The position numbers and the translations under genes are program-made. Of a stretch of DNA of 64,000 nucleotides, positions 57,138-64,000 are shown piece by piece. This stretch comes from JAOUJD01 sp963811265 (GTDB taxonomy: Bacteria; Pseudomonadota; Gammaproteobacteria; Burkholderiales; Burkholderiaceae_F). The DNA is taken from NCBI GenBank assembly GCA_963811265.1, contig CAWEQS010000025.1, positions 62,001 through 126,000 on the forward strand. Reading direction: 5' to 3'. Every line of letters begins with the position of its first letter. Position 1 is the first letter of the stretch. The notes beneath the pieces were generated by a model. That model was given only the letters and a program-made list of their open reading frames with translations, was not told the DNA's origin and searched no databases.

Positions 57138-57207
57138 GCCTGCGTCGCCCGCTGCCGGCCCTCGCTAAGATCGAGGGGAAACGGAACGAACCACGCGAGG
57201 AGGCGCA

Positions 57208-57984
57208 ATGAGCTACGAGAACATCCTGGTCGAGATCCGCGAGCGGGCGGGGCTGATCACCCTGAACCGTCCCAAGGCGCTCAATGCGCTGAACGACAGG
57301 CTGATGGATGAGCTGGGCGAGGCGCTGCTTGCCTTCGACGGCAACGAGGCGATCGGCGCCATGGTCATCACCGGGAGCGAGAAGGCGTTCGCAGCGGGTG
57401 CCGACATCGGCGCGATGAGCACGTGGTCCTACATGGACGTGTTCAAGTCGGAGTACATCTCGCGCAACTGGGAGACGATCAAGCGCATTCGCAAGCCTGT
57501 CATCGCGGCCGTCAGCGGTTACGCGCTCGGAGGCGGCTGTGAACTCGTGATGATGTGCGACATCGTGATCGCCTCGGAGACTGCGCGCTTCGGACAGCCC
57601 GAGATCAAGCTCGGAATCATCCCGGGCGCGGGCGGCACGCAGCGCCTGCCGCGCGCCGTCGGAAAGGCAAAGGCCATGGACCTCGTCCTGAGCGCGCGGA
57701 TGATGGATGCGCGCGAGGCGGAGAGCGCCGGGCTGGTGTCTCGCGTCGTCGCTGCCGACAAGGTGCTCGACGAAGCGCTCGCGACGGCGAATGCCATTGC
57801 GGGGTTCTCGCTGCCCGCGGTCATGATGGCCAAGGAAGCGGTCAATCGTGCCTACGAAGTCCCGCTCTCCGAGGGACTGCTCTTCGAGCGCCGGCTCTTC
57901 CACTCGCTGTTCGCGACCGAGGACCAGAAGGAAGGCATGACGGCCTTCGTCGAGAAGCGCGCGCCCCGCTTCAAGCACCGCTGA
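57208..57984 (+). CDS. Enoyl-CoA hydratase
   Basis: The 258-residue crotonase-fold protein hydrates trans-2-enoyl-CoA in beta-oxidation. It has LITLNRPKALNALN, KAFAAGADIGAM, the oxyanion hole SGYALGGGCELVMMCD, and both catalytic glutamates (GGCELV and QPEIKLGIIPGAGGTQRLPRAVG). A GAGGAGG ribosome-binding site precedes the ATG. It is the last protein gene before the rRNA operon, 70 bases after the GGDEF-EAL gene. Confidence 0.94.
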   Translation: MSYENILVEIRERAGLITLNRPKALNALNDRLMDELGEALLAFDGNEAIGAMVITGSEKAFAAGADIGAMSTWSYMDVFKSEYISRNWETIKRIRKPVIAAVSGYALGGGCELVMMCDIVIASETARFGQPEIKLGIIPGAGGTQRLPRAVGKAKAMDLVLSARMMDAREAESAGLVSRVVAADKVLDEALATANAIAGFSLPAVMMAKEAVNRAYEVPLSEGLLFERRLFHSLFATEDQKEGMTAFVEKRAPRFKHR

Positions 57985-58543
57985 CGAGCGCTTGCGGGGC
58001 GTCCGCAGCGGGAACTCTCTCGAGAGTGATCGTCGTGCAGCGAGTCGCGGCGCGGAATTGCACTGCGACAAATCGATTCCCTGCAGACCGCGAGCAATCG
58101 CGACCCGGGCTGGATCGGGTTCGGGAGGAACCGAAGGGCTGGAGGGGAGCCCGGCTGGCGGCGAAGCCCCGGTGAGAATCGCCGCAAGTCGTTGAAGCGA
58201 AAGGCGTCCAGGGAAAGTCGAGAGAGCGCTCCATGATTCGCGCCGGTGGGCTCGCTTGACAGGCCTTTTGAAGGGCCCCATAATTCCGCTTCTTCGCTGC
58301 TTGCGAACGGTTGCACCGCAATAACGGTGCCCCCGCGAGTGAGTCAGCAACGCTCTTTAAAAACGAAACAGCCGATAAGTGTGGGCGCTTAATGAGGGCG
58401 CAACCGGCACGCGGAGTCTCACGACGAAGCGCGCCGGCATGCTCAAAACATAAGTGCTCACGCAAGGAAGAAGAGGAAATCATCCCGATGGCAACATCGA
58501 GATGTCCTCGATTCCAGCGAGAGGAATCAAGCACACAGAATCG
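57985..58543. other. rRNA operon upstream and leader region
   Basis: This 559-base region between the enoyl-CoA hydratase gene and 16S rRNA has no protein gene. It contains the rRNA promoter (58256-58284) and an antitermination boxA (GCTCTTTAA at 58352-58360). The 5' arm of the 16S precursor stem (CCGATAAGTGTGGGCGC at 58372-58388) pairs with 60098-60114 downstream of 16S, the expected RNase III site. Confidence 0.8.
58256..58284 (+). promoter_or_regulatory. rRNA operon promoter
   Basis: A consensus -35 TTGACA (58256-58261) and a -10 CATAAT (58279-58284) are separated by 17 bases. It is the best promoter match in the window and sits about 260 bases upstream of mature 16S rRNA. Confidence 0.85.
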
Positions 58544-60077
<1,534 letters not shown>

Positions 60078-60207
60078 GAGATAGCGCTTCGATTTAGGCG
60101 TCCACACTTATCGGTTAGTTTCTTGCGGCAGCGAGTGGCGCAGGGTGGCGAGGTGTCGTTTTTGAATGGCGTCGCGCAGCGCCGGGCCCTGACGGTTTAT
60201 ATGCGGA

Positions 60208-60284
60208 GGGTCTGTAGCTCAGCTGGTTAGAGCACCGTCTTGATAAGGCGGGGGTCGTTGGTTCGAGTCCAACCAGACCCACCA
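60208..60284 (+). tRNA. tRNA-Ile (GAT anticodon)
   Basis: This 77-base cloverleaf in the 16S-23S spacer has acceptor GGGTCTG/CAGACCC, anticodon loop CTTGATAAG giving GAT, T arm GGTTCGAGTCC and encoded CCA. Confidence 0.97.
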
Positions 60285-60305
60285 CACTCGGTGAGGTGCA
60301 GAACC

Positions 60306-60381
60306 GGGGGTGTAGCTCAGTTGGGAGAGCGCCTGCTTTGCAAGCAGGAGGTCATCGGTTCGATCCCGTTCACCTCCACCA
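60306..60381 (+). tRNA. tRNA-Ala (TGC anticodon)
   Basis: This 76-base cloverleaf follows tRNA-Ile by 21 bases: acceptor GGGGGTG/CACCTCC, anticodon stem-loop CTGCTTTGCAAGCAG giving TGC, T arm GGTTCGATCCC and encoded CCA. The Ile-Ala pair is the common spacer type in Proteobacteria. Confidence 0.97.
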
Positions 60382-60617
60382 GTCTCCTGAATCCAAACGA
60401 AAGCGCATGACGTGCGTTTCCGTTTGGCTTCGGCCAAATCGCTGTTTCGATCTTTAACAATTCGGAAGAAGCAAAGCGTTTCAATCCTGCGCCTGGTGAT
60501 GAGCCAGGAGAGGGTTGATAACGGGTTGTGATTGCATTCGAGCTCTCAGCAACAACTGAGAACAGCAACATGGTCACTTGAAATAACGTGGCACGCCGCA
60601 AGGCAGCACCGTTATAG

Positions 60618-63493
<2,876 letters not shown>

Positions 63494-63630
63494 ATAACCG
63501 TGCTGCCTCCTCAGTGAGTTGAGGCGCGAACGCAACCATGATCGCTACGCAACACGTAGCCTTTGCTTCTTCCGATTGGATCTCTTGACGGCCGTCGCCT
63601 GGCGGTGGCTGCGCAAGAGGTCAACCCGAT

Positions 63631-63748
63631 TGCCTGATGACCATAGCGAGTTGGAACCACCCCTTCCCATCCCGAACAGGACCGTGAAACGACTCAGCGC
63701 CGATGATAGTGGGATGTATTTCCTGCGAAAGTAGGACATCGTCAGGCT
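63631..63748 (+). rRNA. rrf: 5S ribosomal RNA
   Basis: About 118 bases with terminal stem TGCCTGATGAC / GTCAGGC, the conserved CCCATCCCGAACAGGACCGTGAAACG loop, and CGCCGATGATAGTG. It lies 138 bases after 23S. The 23S-5S spacer holds only the 3' arm of the 23S precursor stem. Confidence 0.96.
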
Positions 63749-63758
63749 AGCTCTCCCG

Positions 63759-63797
63759 AACGCCCCGGTGCACTTGCATCGGGGCGTTTGTCTTTGT
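63759..63797 (+). terminator. Terminator of the rRNA operon
   Basis: AACGCCCC (63759-63766) pairs with GGGGCGTT (63781-63788), extended by four more pairs inside to about 12 bp, followed by T-rich TTGTCTTTG. It lies 11 bases after 5S rRNA. Confidence 0.9.
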
Positions 63798-63900
63798 GCT
63801 TCCCCCTGCTTCCGTTCCCGGCTCGCAGGGCTCCGCCCGGCGTCGGCTGTGTGGCGAGGCGAACCTATACTCGGCTGAAATCCATCGCCGCCGGGACACC

Positions 63901-64000
63901 ATGGAACGCTTCACGATCTCCATCGATGACGATCTCGCGCACGAGTTCGATCGCCTGATCGAGCGGCGCGGCTACAGCAACCGCTCCGAAGCGGTGCGCG
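63901..64000 (+). CDS. nikR: Nickel-responsive regulator NikR, N-terminal fragment
   Basis: Only the first 33 codons are in the window: MERFTISIDDDLAHEFDRLI then ERRGYSNRSEAVR. This is the ribbon-helix-helix DNA-binding start of NikR, very like the E. coli protein (DDDL...RRGY.NRSEA.R). NikR represses nickel uptake genes when nickel is plentiful. A TATACT at 63866-63871 is a possible -10. The nickel-binding C-terminal ACT-like domain lies beyond the window, so another RHH regulator remains possible. Confidence 0.82.
   Translation, partial: MERFTISIDDDLAHEFDRLIERRGYSNRSEAVR

Overview
The window is high-GC DNA from a betaproteobacterium, most likely of order Burkholderiales. This rests on the conserved gene order bolA-murA-hisGDCBHAFIE-hinT-tatABC-degS-petABC-sspAB, the rpe-gph-trpEGDC block, and the 16S rRNA. 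I cannot name a genus from sequence alone. Almost everything is chromosomal housekeeping. I found no transposase, integrase, phage gene or CRISPR array.

Layout. Positions 1-8.6 kb hold the end of a bolA-family gene, murA, the complete histidine operon (short-form hisG) and a HIT-family hydrolase. Positions 8.6-16.8 kb hold tatABC, a Sel1-repeat protein, a divergent membrane-anchored HtrA-type protease, the cytochrome bc1 genes petABC, and sspA/sspB. A tRNA-Thr and mscL follow. Positions 17.5-21.9 kb (minus strand) hold hemA-prfA-prmC-grxD-ubiX. Positions 22-31.1 kb (minus strand) hold a tightly packed nine-gene unit: a peptide-type ABC importer, an N-formylglutamate-amidohydrolase-like enzyme, an aspartoacylase-like enzyme, an exported metallo-beta-lactamase-fold hydrolase and a lipoprotein. 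Positions 31.2-36.2 kb hold an exported isochorismatase-fold protein and a polar amino-acid ABC importer. A tRNA-Phe, a UbiH-type hydroxylase, dsbC, mltA and apaG follow.

Positions 40.4-46.6 kb hold rpe, gph, trpEGDC and ung. Positions 46.6-57.9 kb are mixed: an M61 peptidase, a DUF599 membrane protein, an APC permease, an exported SAM-methyltransferase-fold protein, an MDR oxidoreductase, a HemY-type protoporphyrinogen oxidase, a GGDEF-EAL protein and an enoyl-CoA hydratase. Positions 58.2-63.8 kb are a complete rRNA operon (16S, tRNA-Ile, tRNA-Ala, 23S, 5S) with promoter, antitermination boxA, RNase III stems and terminator. The window ends in the start of nikR.

The best candidate for something undescribed is the nine-gene unit at 22-31 kb, which reads like an uptake-and-deacylation system for N-acylated amino acids or peptides. 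Two other oddities are an exported isochorismatase fold that lacks the expected nucleophilic cysteine and an exported SAM-methyltransferase fold. Three otherwise well-conserved genes (the amino-acid ABC ATPase, the UbiH-type gene, and the GGDEF-EAL gene) each carry one single-base homopolymer indel. Sequencing or assembly error explains these better than gene decay.
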